This document shows, piece by piece, positions 43,930 through 52,643 of a stretch of DNA of 64,000 nucleotides. Each line of letters opens with the position of its first letter. Within the stretch, counting starts at the first letter, position 1. The position numbers were made by a program, and so were the translations under genes. The stretch lies in assembly GCF_045290345.1 (NCBI RefSeq), contig NZ_CP155447.1:8432001-8496000 (forward strand), in the 5' to 3' direction. The notes beneath the pieces were generated by a model. The model saw only the letters and a program-made list of their open reading frames with translations. It was not told the origin of the DNA and did no database searches. Source of the stretch: Singulisphaera sp045290345. GTDB taxonomy: Bacteria > Planctomycetota > Planctomycetia > Isosphaerales > Isosphaeraceae.

Positions 43930-44931
43930 TCAAACCCGCGGGGCCGCGACCGCATTCGAGCACGCCCCGCTTCGTGCGAACTCGGTCAAGTTGGCGAGTG
44001 TCGTTGTCGCGATGCCTTGCAGCGCCTCTCGTGTGAAGAAGGCTTGATGGCCTGTGATGAGAACGTTTGGGAATGTGAGCAAGCGGGCGAAGACGTCGTC
44101 GTGGATCACCTGGCCGGAATGGTCCTCAAAGAAGAGGTCGGCCTCCTCCTCGTAGACGTCGAGGCCGAGGTAGCCGATCTTCGCCGACTTCAGGCCCGCG
44201 ATCACCGCCTCGGTATCTACCAGAGCACCGCGGCCGGTGTTGATGATCATGACCCCTGGCTTCATGGTGCTCAGGGACTCGGCATCGATCAGATGCCGGG
44301 TCGCCGGTGTGAGGGGACAGTGCAGGGTGATGATGTCCGATTTCGCAAACAAGTCGGCCAACGGGACGTAGCGGACCTGCAACGCCTCGGATTCCGGGTT
44401 GGGCTGGATGTCGTAAGCCAAGACCTGGCAGCCGAATCCGCGCATGATCCGGGCGACTTCGAGTCCAATCTGACCGGTGCCCACCACGCCGACCGTGCGG
44501 CCGTGGAGGTCGAACCCGAGCAGGCCGTCGAGTGCAAAATTGCCTTCGCGGACCCGGTTGTAGGCCCGGTAGATCTTGCGGTTCAAACCGAGGATCAACG
44601 CGACGGTGTGCTCGGCCACGGCGTGGGGCGAGTAGGCCGGCACTCGGGCCACGACCAGGCGGTGGCGTTGCGCGACCTCGAGGTCGACATTGTTGTAACC
44701 CGCACAGCGGAGGGCCACGAGCCGAACCCCTCCGCGATGGAGTTCGTCCAGGACCGGGCCATTGAGTTCATCATTGACGAACGCACAGATAGCCTCACAC
44801 CCTTGGGCGAGTGTGGCGGTTGCGGCGGAGAGTCGGGCATCGAAATAGACGAGTTCGTGCCTATGCTCCGTGTTGGCCCCATCCAACGATATCTGGTCGT
44901 AAGGCTTGGTGCTGAAGACGGCGACCTTCAT
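43930..44931 (-). CDS. ldhA: D-lactate dehydrogenase (2-hydroxyacid dehydrogenase family)
   Basis: This is a 333-residue NAD-dependent D-2-hydroxyacid dehydrogenase. It starts MKVAVFSTKPYD as in LdhA. It has the Rossmann motif VGVVGTGQIGLEVARI, the catalytic Arg in ALRCAGYNNVDL, Glu in GYLGLDVYEEEADLFFED and His in LITGHQAFFTREAL. The FFED insertion is typical of fermentative D-lactate dehydrogenase rather than glyoxylate or phosphoglycerate enzymes. I chose the ATG at 44931, which has AGGAG eight bases upstream; the open frame extends to 45135 without resemblance. It lies just upstream of phosphoketolase and acetate kinase, so pyruvate reduction and acetyl-P formation are encoded together. 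Confidence 0.93.
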   Translation of the reverse strand: MKVAVFSTKPYDQISLDGANTEHRHELVYFDARLSAATATLAQGCEAICAFVNDELNGPVLDELHRGGVRLVALRCAGYNNVDLEVAQRHRLVVARVPAYSPHAVAEHTVALILGLNRKIYRAYNRVREGNFALDGLLGFDLHGRTVGVVGTGQIGLEVARIMRGFGCQVLAYDIQPNPESEALQVRYVPLADLFAKSDIITLHCPLTPATRHLIDAESLSTMKPGVMIINTGRGALVDTEAVIAGLKSAKIGYLGLDVYEEEADLFFEDHSGQVIHDDVFARLLTFPNVLITGHQAFFTREALQGIATTTLANLTEFARSGACSNAVAAPRV

Positions 44932-45198
44932 CGGCTTACTCCTGAGATAGCCCCGGCCTGCGCACTCCCCACGTAACCCTGACTGGATGCCGCGGTGGTG
45001 CGGTCGCGAGAAATCAAGCCGGAGCATGCGAACGTCGCGAACGGTCGGAACTGCCCCGGTGCCGGAACCGTGGTCGAGTATACCGACCTTCGCGGGTTTC
45101 CCGTACAAGATCCCCGATCGGTTCCCGACGCTCACATGATCGTTGACGATCCGCCACGCGTACGTATTGATCTCGCAAAAGCGAGGGCCAAGGTTTTT

Positions 45199-47049
45199 TC
45201 AGGGTGTCGGATTGCCGGAACCCTCCGCGGCCGTTCCGTATCGGCCCGCCTGCGGCACGCCGGCGGTTTCGGCGAGATGCATGCGCAGGATCCGATCGAC
45301 TTCCATCAACGTGTACGGGCTGGCGTTCATCCGAGTATGGGTGGTGGGGATCCAGTGCTCGCTCGCGGCGCCGTCGGAGTGGGCGCTGGAGAGAGGGACC
45401 ACACCGTCCCCTCGAGCGAATTGAGGGGGCAGCATGCTCGTCCCCGCGATCGTGTGGTAGGTCGTCGCCGGGTTGATCGGAAGTTGACGCATCGCCTCGA
45501 GAATCGGATTACTCTTGGTGAGGAGGTCGATACTGGTTGGCAACTTGGCAATGTAGGGGAGGACCGCGCCGGGGTTGTCTCGTTGGAGTTGAGCGACCAA
45601 CTCGCAGGAGTCGGGGGAGCGCTGAACCAGCCGGGAGGTCACCCGGCCCACCGCGCGGTTGGCCAGTGCGGCGCCGTCGTGGGGGGTTCCCATGAAGACA
45701 ACACGCCGTACGAATGGCAACGGTTCAAAAAAGAAGAGGTCGCGCAAGAACGTCTTGGTCGACTCGGACGCAATCAAGCTCTCAAGCGGCTGGGTTGAGG
45801 CGAGTCTCCAGATCGCATCACCACTCCAGGTGATCTGCAGTTTGATGAGCAGTCCGCCCATACTGTGACCAATGAAAACGGAATTCTGCAGGCCAGGGTC
45901 GCGACTTTGGGGGTCGAACGTCGCGGCCATGTCGCGGAGGCTGCGGCGGAACAAGGCGGCGGATCGGATAAAATTGATACCGGTGGGATATTGATATCCG
46001 ACGATCTGATACTGGTCGAGGAAACCAGGGCGCGACCGCAACCCATTGATGATGTCGGTGAAGGTGTAAGGGTTATCTCTCAGGCCGTGGACGAAGACAA
46101 CCGGAATCTTCCCGGGCTGGTACGGTTCCATGAAACCGAGGAAGGCATTGTCGAGCACGGTGCTCGGGTACAGAAAGCCGATGAAGGCGATCCGCCGGCT
46201 GCCGATGCTCGCCTCGGCCATGGCGACCGGGGCATCGAGGTTGCATGCAAGAGGGTAACGGCTCCCTCCCAACTCGACGCAGGTCGCGCGGAGCGGATCG
46301 TAGAGTTCTAACAGGTCGACGCTTTGCGCCGCGCCCCCCTCAAGGCCGATCCAGGGGCCAAGCTCGGGGTGGAGAATCGCCGTCGCCGGGAAATAAGAGC
46401 GCGGGGCGAGGAAGCGATCGCTCGGCGTGAGCTTTGGGTTCGAGCGGGCGGATACCTCCGCCGCCCCAAGACCGGCACGCTGATACGAGCGATGCTGGGC
46501 CGGATTCTTCGGCGCCGACCGAGCGTCGTGGAGTTCCTCGAAGTCTTGGGGGGACCAGACGAAGCCACGATGGGTGATCTGGACGACGATCGGCCCAGCC
46601 GGCCCGTTGATCTGAAGATGCGATCGCGGGTCCAGGCGGCCGAAAGTCCCGGCCGTGCGCAGACAGTCGGCGAGATTCTGGTTGTAGTGGCAGGGAGCCT
46701 GGGTCTGGTCCCAGCCGGCTTCGAGCGTGCCGCCTTGGGTGGTCAAGGCGGCGTAAGCGAAAACGGTTGCCTCATAGTAACGATCGACACAAGTCGGCGA
46801 ACCTTCGTCCTCGAGACGCTTTGCCTCCCGGTGAGCGCTCTTCGAGCGGACCAACGCTTGAGCCGCGTCGAGTCGGGCCGGGACCCCCTCAAGGGACGCC
46901 GCGGGACTCGTCAGGATCAGGCCCGGCGGTTGGGCGAGCACTCGCCCCCGATTCCCGCCCGGGATGACGAGCAGGCCGGCCAGCACGAGCGACCCAAAGA
47001 GGCTGCGGGCAAGTGGCTTCCCCCTCCGAGATTTGACGAACTCCATCAT
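45199..47049 (-). CDS. large secreted alpha/beta hydrolase, lipase-like
   Basis: The 616-residue protein has a signal segment (SLFGSLVLAGLLVIPGG). An alpha/beta hydrolase domain covers roughly residues 325-600. The oxyanion strand is IPVVFVHGLRDNPYTF, the nucleophile elbow is VFIGHSMGGLLIK, the acid is probably Asp in ARGDGVVPLSSAH and the His is in PTTHTRMNAS. That resembles triacylglycerol lipase or cutinase-like enzymes. The first 300 residues (YYEATVFAYAALTTQGG, LQINGPAGPIVVQITHRGFVW, RSYFPATAILHPELGP) match nothing I recognise and appear to be a separate beta-rich domain. Start at the double ATG 47049/47046; an extension to 47097 has no leader character. Substrate unknown. Confidence 0.82.
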   Translation of the reverse strand: MMEFVKSRRGKPLARSLFGSLVLAGLLVIPGGNRGRVLAQPPGLILTSPAASLEGVPARLDAAQALVRSKSAHREAKRLEDEGSPTCVDRYYEATVFAYAALTTQGGTLEAGWDQTQAPCHYNQNLADCLRTAGTFGRLDPRSHLQINGPAGPIVVQITHRGFVWSPQDFEELHDARSAPKNPAQHRSYQRAGLGAAEVSARSNPKLTPSDRFLAPRSYFPATAILHPELGPWIGLEGGAAQSVDLLELYDPLRATCVELGGSRYPLACNLDAPVAMAEASIGSRRIAFIGFLYPSTVLDNAFLGFMEPYQPGKIPVVFVHGLRDNPYTFTDIINGLRSRPGFLDQYQIVGYQYPTGINFIRSAALFRRSLRDMAATFDPQSRDPGLQNSVFIGHSMGGLLIKLQITWSGDAIWRLASTQPLESLIASESTKTFLRDLFFFEPLPFVRRVVFMGTPHDGAALANRAVGRVTSRLVQRSPDSCELVAQLQRDNPGAVLPYIAKLPTSIDLLTKSNPILEAMRQLPINPATTYHTIAGTSMLPPQFARGDGVVPLSSAHSDGAASEHWIPTTHTRMNASPYTLMEVDRILRMHLAETAGVPQAGRYGTAAEGSGNPTP

Positions 47050-47534
47050 CGACGGCTCTCGGGAAGACGGTGGGACGCAACTGCAACCGATTGGCAAACG
47101 TCCGTTGACTCGGGTGAAACATACCTGGAGTTCCGGACGCTCACCGCTTCTTATTCCTTTCTCGGAGCGAGTTCATGTCGCTACGACCCTGGGAAACGGA
47201 GCAAGTCGGAAAGTAGTCGCAGTATTCCGTCAATTGATCGCGAGGCATGATTTACCGGGGCAACGATTCGTTGCGCTATTTGCTGTGGCATCCGCTAGGT
47301 TCAAGAGTTGCAATCGGTTCGGAGATTCCGTAGTTTGTGATGTTCCAGGTTCCTGCCACTCTTCCCTTCAGCGATCACAAAGACGCGCTATCGTTCCGAG
47401 GGCTCGACCGCAGCCAGGAGCACATCGGCGATTCTCCTTGAGAAACCAATTGGTCCGAGACGTGGCAAGGCTTGGACTCAACAGTCGATTTACGCGGTGA
47501 ACGCGGGCCGATCGGCTCGACAGAGGGGATGGCG
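47050..47534. other. divergent intergenic region, nothing recognised
   Basis: These 485 bases lie between the leftward lipase gene and the rightward exporter operon and must contain both promoters. GC content appears lower than in the flanking genes. The only site I can support is GAGGGG at 47523-47528, the ribosome binding site for the membrane fusion protein. Confidence 0.4.
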
Positions 47535-48647
47535 ATGAGCGGGAAGATTGTGCGGCGGATTGCTTTGGTCGGCCTCGTTGCCGCGGTCGCGTTCTTCGGC
47601 TGGCAATGGTGGAAGGCCCGTCAAGCTCCCCCTTTGCCAGCGGCCATCGTCTCTGGCAATGGGCGGATCGAATCGATTCAGGTCGATATCACGGCGAAGT
47701 ACCCGGGCCGTCTCGTGCAGCTCCTCGCTCGCGAAGGGGACCTCGTCAAGCCAGGGCAGGTGCTCGCTCGGATGGACACCTTGGAGCTAGAGGCGCAACT
47801 CGCCCGAGCGAAAGCTCAGGCCGCCGAGGCTGAGGAATCCGTTGCCACCGAGCGGTCGGAAATCCTCCGGCTCGAGAGCAACTTGAAGCTGGCCGAACAG
47901 AAGTATGCCCGCGGCCAAGTTCTTCTCAATCGGCGAACGATCTCGCGTGAGGAGTGGGACCAACTCCGCGCCGAGCGCGACGCCAGCAAGGCCGCCGTCG
48001 ATTCCGAAAATGCCCGTCTTCGCGCTGCGACGCATAGCGTTGAGGCGGCGCTTGCGGAGGTCGATCGCTTCCAGGTGCAAATCGTGGATTCTACGTTGAA
48101 GTCACCGGTCCACGGGCGGGTGCTCTACCGGCTCGCCGAGGAGGGAGAGGTGCTTGCCGCGGGGGGGAAGGCGTTAACCCTGATTAATCTGAGCGATATC
48201 TATATGGAGATTTTTCTCCCCTCACGAGTGGCTGCATTGGTCACGATCGGTGCCGATGCCCGGATCGTGCTCGACGCGATGCCGCAGTACGCAGGACGGG
48301 CCCGGGTGAGCTTTGTCTCGCCCGAAACGCAGTTTACCCCTAAGCAGGTCGAGACTCCCAGCGAGCGCGACAAGCTCATGTTTCGGGTCAAGCTTCAAAT
48401 CCCCTCGGAATTGATCCTCCCCTATATCGAGAGGGTGAAAACAGGGGTCCGAGGTGTCGGTTACGTCCGCCTGGACGATTCGGTGCCCTGGCCTGCGTTC
48501 CTCGAGAAGCGGTTTCCCAAGCCCGCTCAGCCCTCTAAACCTGCTGAACTCTCCCAGCCTGACGTTGCCCCCCCACCGGGCGATGTGTCGAAGCCAGGGG
48601 AGACATCACAGCCCGGTGAGACACCCCAAACTGGCCCCTCGAAATGA
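47535..48647 (+). CDS. HlyD/YhiI-type membrane fusion protein with a Pro-rich tail
   Basis: The 370-residue periplasmic adaptor has an N-terminal membrane anchor (IVRRIALVGLVAAVAFFGW), then a biotinyl-lipoyl hairpin (GNGRIESIQVDITAKYPGRL, VKPGQVLARMDTLELEAQL), a long coiled coil (about residues 90-190, AEEAEE/ERDASKAA-rich) and the second lipoyl half (STLKSPVHGRVLYRLAEEGE), followed by beta-barrel sequence. The last 45 residues are Pro/Ser/Gln-rich (QPSKPAELSQP, KPGETSQPGETPQ), unusual for the family. GAGGGG six bases before the ATG at 47535 favours it over the ATG at 47529. The stop overlaps the ABC protein start as ATGA, so the exporter is one translational unit. Confidence 0.9.
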   Translation: MSGKIVRRIALVGLVAAVAFFGWQWWKARQAPPLPAAIVSGNGRIESIQVDITAKYPGRLVQLLAREGDLVKPGQVLARMDTLELEAQLARAKAQAAEAEESVATERSEILRLESNLKLAEQKYARGQVLLNRRTISREEWDQLRAERDASKAAVDSENARLRAATHSVEAALAEVDRFQVQIVDSTLKSPVHGRVLYRLAEEGEVLAAGGKALTLINLSDIYMEIFLPSRVAALVTIGADARIVLDAMPQYAGRARVSFVSPETQFTPKQVETPSERDKLMFRVKLQIPSELILPYIERVKTGVRGVGYVRLDDSVPWPAFLEKRFPKPAQPSKPAELSQPDVAPPPGDVSKPGETSQPGETPQTGPSK

Positions 48648-51406
48648 CGACCGAAAACTCTGCCGTCATCTCCATTCTGGGTGTCTCCCACCGGTTTGGT
48701 GGAGTCCGGGCGCTCGAGGATATTTCCATCGAGATCCCGGCCGGCCGCACGGTGGGTCTGATCGGGCCCGACGGCGTTGGCAAGTCGACCTTGATCGGTC
48801 TGATCGCCGGGGCGCGGAAGATCCAGACGGGCAAGGTGCGCGTACTCGGTGGCGACATGGCTGACCGTCAGCATCGTGACGTCGTCTGTCCTCGGATCGC
48901 GTACATGCCCCAGGGACTCGGAAAGAACCTCTATCACGAGTTGAGCGTTTACGAAAACATCGACTTCTTTGCCAGGCTCTTCGGTCAGCCGGCGGCGGAG
49001 CGTCGCGCCCGGATCGGATCGCTCCTCAAGGCTACGGGCCTCGACCCCTTTCCCAATCGACCGGCCGGGAAGTTGTCCGGCGGCATGAAGCAGAAACTCA
49101 GCCTCTGCTGCTCGCTGGTTCATGACCCCGACTTGCTGATCCTTGATGAGCCGACGACCGGTGTGGACCCGCTCTCGCGCCAGCAGTTCTGGACCTTGAT
49201 TGAGCGCGTCCGGGAGTCGACTCCGGGGATGAGCGTGCTGGTCTCGACGGCCTATATGGATGAGGCTCAGCGATTCGAATGGCTGATTGCCATGGACGCG
49301 GGCCGGATCCTGGACACCGGCACTCCGAACGAGTTTCGGGAGCAGACGGGAGCCTCGAATCTTGAGGAGGCGTTCGTGGCTCTGCTGCCCGAGGAGAAGC
49401 GTGGTCACAGCGGTGGCTTGACCATTCCTCCGAGGGTCGACGATGGCGGCGAGCCGGCAATCGTGGCCAAGAACCTGACCATGCGGTTCGGGAATTTCAC
49501 GGCCGTCGACAATGTGAACTTCGAGATTCGTCGTGGCGAGATCTTCGGCTTCCTCGGTTCCAACGGCTGTGGCAAGTCGACAACCATGAAGATGCTGACC
49601 GGCCTGCTTCCGGCGACGGAGGGGGAGGCCAAGCTCTTCGGCAAGTCGGTCGATGCCGGCAGCCTCGAGATTCGCAATCGGGTGGGTTACATGTCGCAGG
49701 CGTTCTCCCTTTATGGAGAACTGACCGTTGCGCAGAATCTCTGGCTCCACGCTCGACTTTATCATCTGCCCCTTGAGACGAGAAAAGCGAGGATCGCCGA
49801 ACTGGTCGACCAGTTCGGTCTGGGACCGTACGTCGACCAGGTCTCCGAATCGCTGCCACTGGGCTTGCGTCAGCGTCTTTCGCTTGCCGTGGCCATCATT
49901 CACGAACCCGAGATGCTCATTCTCGACGAGCCGACCTCGGGTGTCGACCCGGTGGCCCGCGACGAGTTCTGGGAAGTCCTCATCGAACTTTCTCGCAATA
50001 AACAGATTACGATCTTTATTTCAACGCACTTTATGAACGAAGCGCAGCGGTGCGACCGCATGTCGCTGATGCATGCGGGCAAGGTGCTGGCGTGCGACAC
50101 TCCCGCGGCACTTGTTGCCGCTCGAGGGGCTCCCGACCTGGAGACCGCGTTCATTGAATACATCGCCGACGCGATTGGTGAACCCTCGACATCCGAGAAT
50201 GGCGCGGCCGGCGAGCAAGTAAATTTCGGATCGATGGGCCAGTCTCGCAGGCATGCCGCCGGAGGCTCCTCGGCGTCGATCCTCCACCTGGGACGGTTGT
50301 TGGCCTACGCAAATCGGGAGACGCTGGAGATTCTCCGCGACCCGATTCGGCTGGCATTCGCCTTCGTGGGGTCGGCGATCTTGATGCTCGTCTTCGGCTT
50401 CGGGATCACGACCGACGTTGAGGACATCCGTTACGCCGACCTTGACCTCGATCAGACGCCGGAGAGTCGCGCCTACCTCGAGTCGTTCGCGGCTTCGCGC
50501 TCGTTTTGGAAGCAACCGTCGGTTCACAATCCGGACGAGCTGCAGCGTCGACTCAAATCGAACGATATCTCCGTGGGAATCGAGATGCCGCCCCGGTATG
50601 GGAGGAATCTGCGGAAGGGCTCGCCACTGGAAGTCTCCGCAGTCGTGGACGGCGCCAATCCGTCTCGGGCCGAGACGATCAAGCAGTACGTCGAAGGAGT
50701 GAACGCCTCTCATTACGAGGACCTCTACCGACGCAAGTATGGCCGTGTGCCGAATTCGTATGTGTCGGACATGCAGATGCGATATGCGTATAACCCTACG
50801 TTTGAAAGCATCTATGCGATGGTGCCAAGCGTACCCCCGATCCTGCTGATCCTGATCCCCGCGGTGCTGATGGCTGTCAGCGTCGTCCGAGAAAAAGAGC
50901 TCGGCTCGATCATCAATTTCTACGTGACGCCCACGTCGCGACTCGAATTCTTGCTCGGGAAGCAACTCCCCTACATCGTGATCGGGATGATCAATTTCAC
51001 GATCCTCACGATCATGGCCATCTTCGTGTTCGACGTTCCCATCAAGGGGAGCGGCCTGACCTTGATCCTCTGCGCCTTGGCCTATGTCACCACGACGACC
51101 GGGATCGGTCTTCTCGTCTCGACATTCACCTCGAGCCAGGTCGCCGCGGTCTTTGTCACTGCGATCGTCACGATGCTGCCCACGACCCAGTTTTCTGGCC
51201 TCCTTCAACCTGTCTCGACGCTGCAAGGCAGTGCGCGGGTCGTCGGGACCCTCTGGCCGACCACGTATTACATGCGGGCCAGTGTTGGGGCGTTCACGAA
51301 GGGACTCGGCGCCGAGCAGCTCAGTCGCGATGCCCTGCTGATCGCCGCGTTCATACCGGTCCTGACCTTGCTCACCGCGGTTGCCCTCAAGCGTCAGGAG
51401 GCCTAG
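48644..51406 (+). CDS. RbbA/YhiH-like ABC exporter: two ATPase domains fused to an ABC-2 permease
   Basis: The 920-residue fusion has two nucleotide-binding domains and a membrane domain. NBD1: Walker A GPDGVGKST, signature LSGGMKQK, Walker B LLILDEPTTG. NBD2 (from about residue 270): Walker A GSNGCGKST, signature reduced to LPLGLRQRL as in DrrA-type domains, Walker B MLILDEPTSGVDP. The rest (about 550-920) is an ABC-2 permease with a large extracytoplasmic loop and helices PSVPPILLILIPAVLMAVSVV, YIVIGMINFTILTIMAIFVF and LTLILCALAYVTTTTGIGLL. This matches E. coli YhiH/RbbA. It starts four bases inside the adaptor gene and its TAG overlaps the next GTG. With its neighbours it forms a MFP-ABC exporter for an unknown substrate. 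Confidence 0.92.
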   Translation: MTTENSAVISILGVSHRFGGVRALEDISIEIPAGRTVGLIGPDGVGKSTLIGLIAGARKIQTGKVRVLGGDMADRQHRDVVCPRIAYMPQGLGKNLYHELSVYENIDFFARLFGQPAAERRARIGSLLKATGLDPFPNRPAGKLSGGMKQKLSLCCSLVHDPDLLILDEPTTGVDPLSRQQFWTLIERVRESTPGMSVLVSTAYMDEAQRFEWLIAMDAGRILDTGTPNEFREQTGASNLEEAFVALLPEEKRGHSGGLTIPPRVDDGGEPAIVAKNLTMRFGNFTAVDNVNFEIRRGEIFGFLGSNGCGKSTTMKMLTGLLPATEGEAKLFGKSVDAGSLEIRNRVGYMSQAFSLYGELTVAQNLWLHARLYHLPLETRKARIAELVDQFGLGPYVDQVSESLPLGLRQRLSLAVAIIHEPEMLILDEPTSGVDPVARDEFWEVLIELSRNKQITIFISTHFMNEAQRCDRMSLMHAGKVLACDTPAALVAARGAPDLETAFIEYIADAIGEPSTSENGAAGEQVNFGSMGQSRRHAAGGSSASILHLGRLLAYANRETLEILRDPIRLAFAFVGSAILMLVFGFGITTDVEDIRYADLDLDQTPESRAYLESFAASRSFWKQPSVHNPDELQRRLKSNDISVGIEMPPRYGRNLRKGSPLEVSAVVDGANPSRAETIKQYVEGVNASHYEDLYRRKYGRVPNSYVSDMQMRYAYNPTFESIYAMVPSVPPILLILIPAVLMAVSVVREKELGSIINFYVTPTSRLEFLLGKQLPYIVIGMINFTILTIMAIFVFDVPIKGSGLTLILCALAYVTTTTGIGLLVSTFTSSQVAAVFVTAIVTMLPTTQFSGLLQPVSTLQGSARVVGTLWPTTYYMRASVGAFTKGLGAEQLSRDALLIAAFIPVLTLLTAVALKRQEA

Positions 51407-52536
51407 TGCGAAGCGTTGCCAATATCTTCTGGCTCGGCACCAAGGAACTGCGCAGCCTGAGGAGCGACTACGTCCTGGTCGTTTTCATGATCTATGCGTT
51501 CACGTTCTCGATCTACTCGCAAGCGAAAGGGACCTCGTCCGAGGTGAACAACGCGTCGATCGCCTTCGTGGACGAGGATCGTTCCACACTCTCAAGGAAT
51601 TTGATTGGTGCCTTGTATCCGCCCCGGTTCAAGACGCCCGTGCTGATCGAAGCCAAGGAAGTCGCTGACGCGATGGATGATGGCCGGTTCATGTTCGTCG
51701 TGGCCATTCCGCCCCGGTATGAGGCCAATCTCCGGGCCGGCCGCCGGGCTGAATTGCAGGTGAATATCGATGCGACCGCGATGCTCCAGGCGAGTATTGG
51801 CGCCTCCTACATCCGGAACATCCTGACTGCCGAGATTTCGAGATTTCTGTCCCGATCCGACGGCGGCACCGACGAGGGGCTATCACCCAAAATCGTCGTT
51901 CGCAAAGCGTTCAACCCCAATGGGGATACCTCGTGGTTCACCAGTATTGTCGGCATCATCAATCAGGTGACCATGTTGACCACCATCTTGACCGGCGCTG
52001 CGCTGATTCGCGAACGTGAGCACGGCACCATGGAACACCTGATGGTGATGCCGTTGACGGCAGTTGAGATCGCCCTGGCGAAAGTCTGGTCGAACGGGCT
52101 GGTCATCCTGATGGCGGTCACCCTTTCGCTCTTCGTCGTGGTCGAGAGGATTCTCGCCGTGCCGATCGCCGGCTCGCCCGCACTTTTCTTGTTCGGCGTG
52201 GTCCTCTACCTGTTCTTCGCGACCGCCCTCGGGATCTTTCTGGGCACGATCACACGCACGATGGCCCAGTTCGCCTTGCTGATTATTTTGATTTTGATCG
52301 TGCTCCAACTGCTCTCCGGAGGATCGACTCCGGTCGAGAGTCAACCCGACTGGCTGAGGGCGATGACGATCTTTCTCCCCTCGCGACACTTCGTAACGTT
52401 CTCACAAGCGATCATCTATCGCGGCGCTGGTTTGAGCGTCGTCTGGCGGCCATTCTTCGCGGTTCTGGCCATTGGCCTGGGCTTCTTCCTTTTCAGCTTG
52501 AGTCGATTCCGGAAATCGATCGCAGCGAGTCGCTGA
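51406..52536 (+). CDS. ABC-2 type permease (YhhJ-like)
   Basis: The 376-residue membrane protein has an N-terminal helix (YVLVVFMIYAFTFSIYSQA), a long extracytoplasmic segment (NASIAFVDEDRSTLSRNLIG, VVAIPPRYEANLRAGRR) and a C-terminal cluster of about five helices, including IINQVTMLTTILTGAALIREREHGTMEHLM, LVILMAVTLSLFVVV and FLFGVVLYLFFATALGIFLG. That is the YhhJ pattern. Its partner is the permease half of the preceding gene, giving a heterodimeric transporter. The GTG start shares one base with the upstream stop (TAGTG), so translation is tightly coupled. No outer-membrane TolC partner is encoded in the window. Confidence 0.9.
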   Translation: MRSVANIFWLGTKELRSLRSDYVLVVFMIYAFTFSIYSQAKGTSSEVNNASIAFVDEDRSTLSRNLIGALYPPRFKTPVLIEAKEVADAMDDGRFMFVVAIPPRYEANLRAGRRAELQVNIDATAMLQASIGASYIRNILTAEISRFLSRSDGGTDEGLSPKIVVRKAFNPNGDTSWFTSIVGIINQVTMLTTILTGAALIREREHGTMEHLMVMPLTAVEIALAKVWSNGLVILMAVTLSLFVVVERILAVPIAGSPALFLFGVVLYLFFATALGIFLGTITRTMAQFALLIILILIVLQLLSGGSTPVESQPDWLRAMTIFLPSRHFVTFSQAIIYRGAGLSVVWRPFFAVLAIGLGFFLFSLSRFRKSIAASR

Positions 52537-52643
52537 TTTCGGCCGGCTCGGTCGAAACCCTGGATTTTCCGGTTGGCTCATGAAGGATCAGGACCGATTC
52601 CAACGGAATAGAGACCGATCTGGAGGAAGCCCCGCATCAAGGC

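Noticed and set aside
49600..50000. Degenerate LPLGLRQ signature in NBD2 as a sign of gene decay
   Set aside because: The same variant is usual in DrrA/RbbA-type second domains and the Walker motifs are intact.
50021..51226. 401-codon minus-strand frame within the exporter
   Set aside because: Its product is composition-driven; the plus strand carries the ABC exporter motifs.
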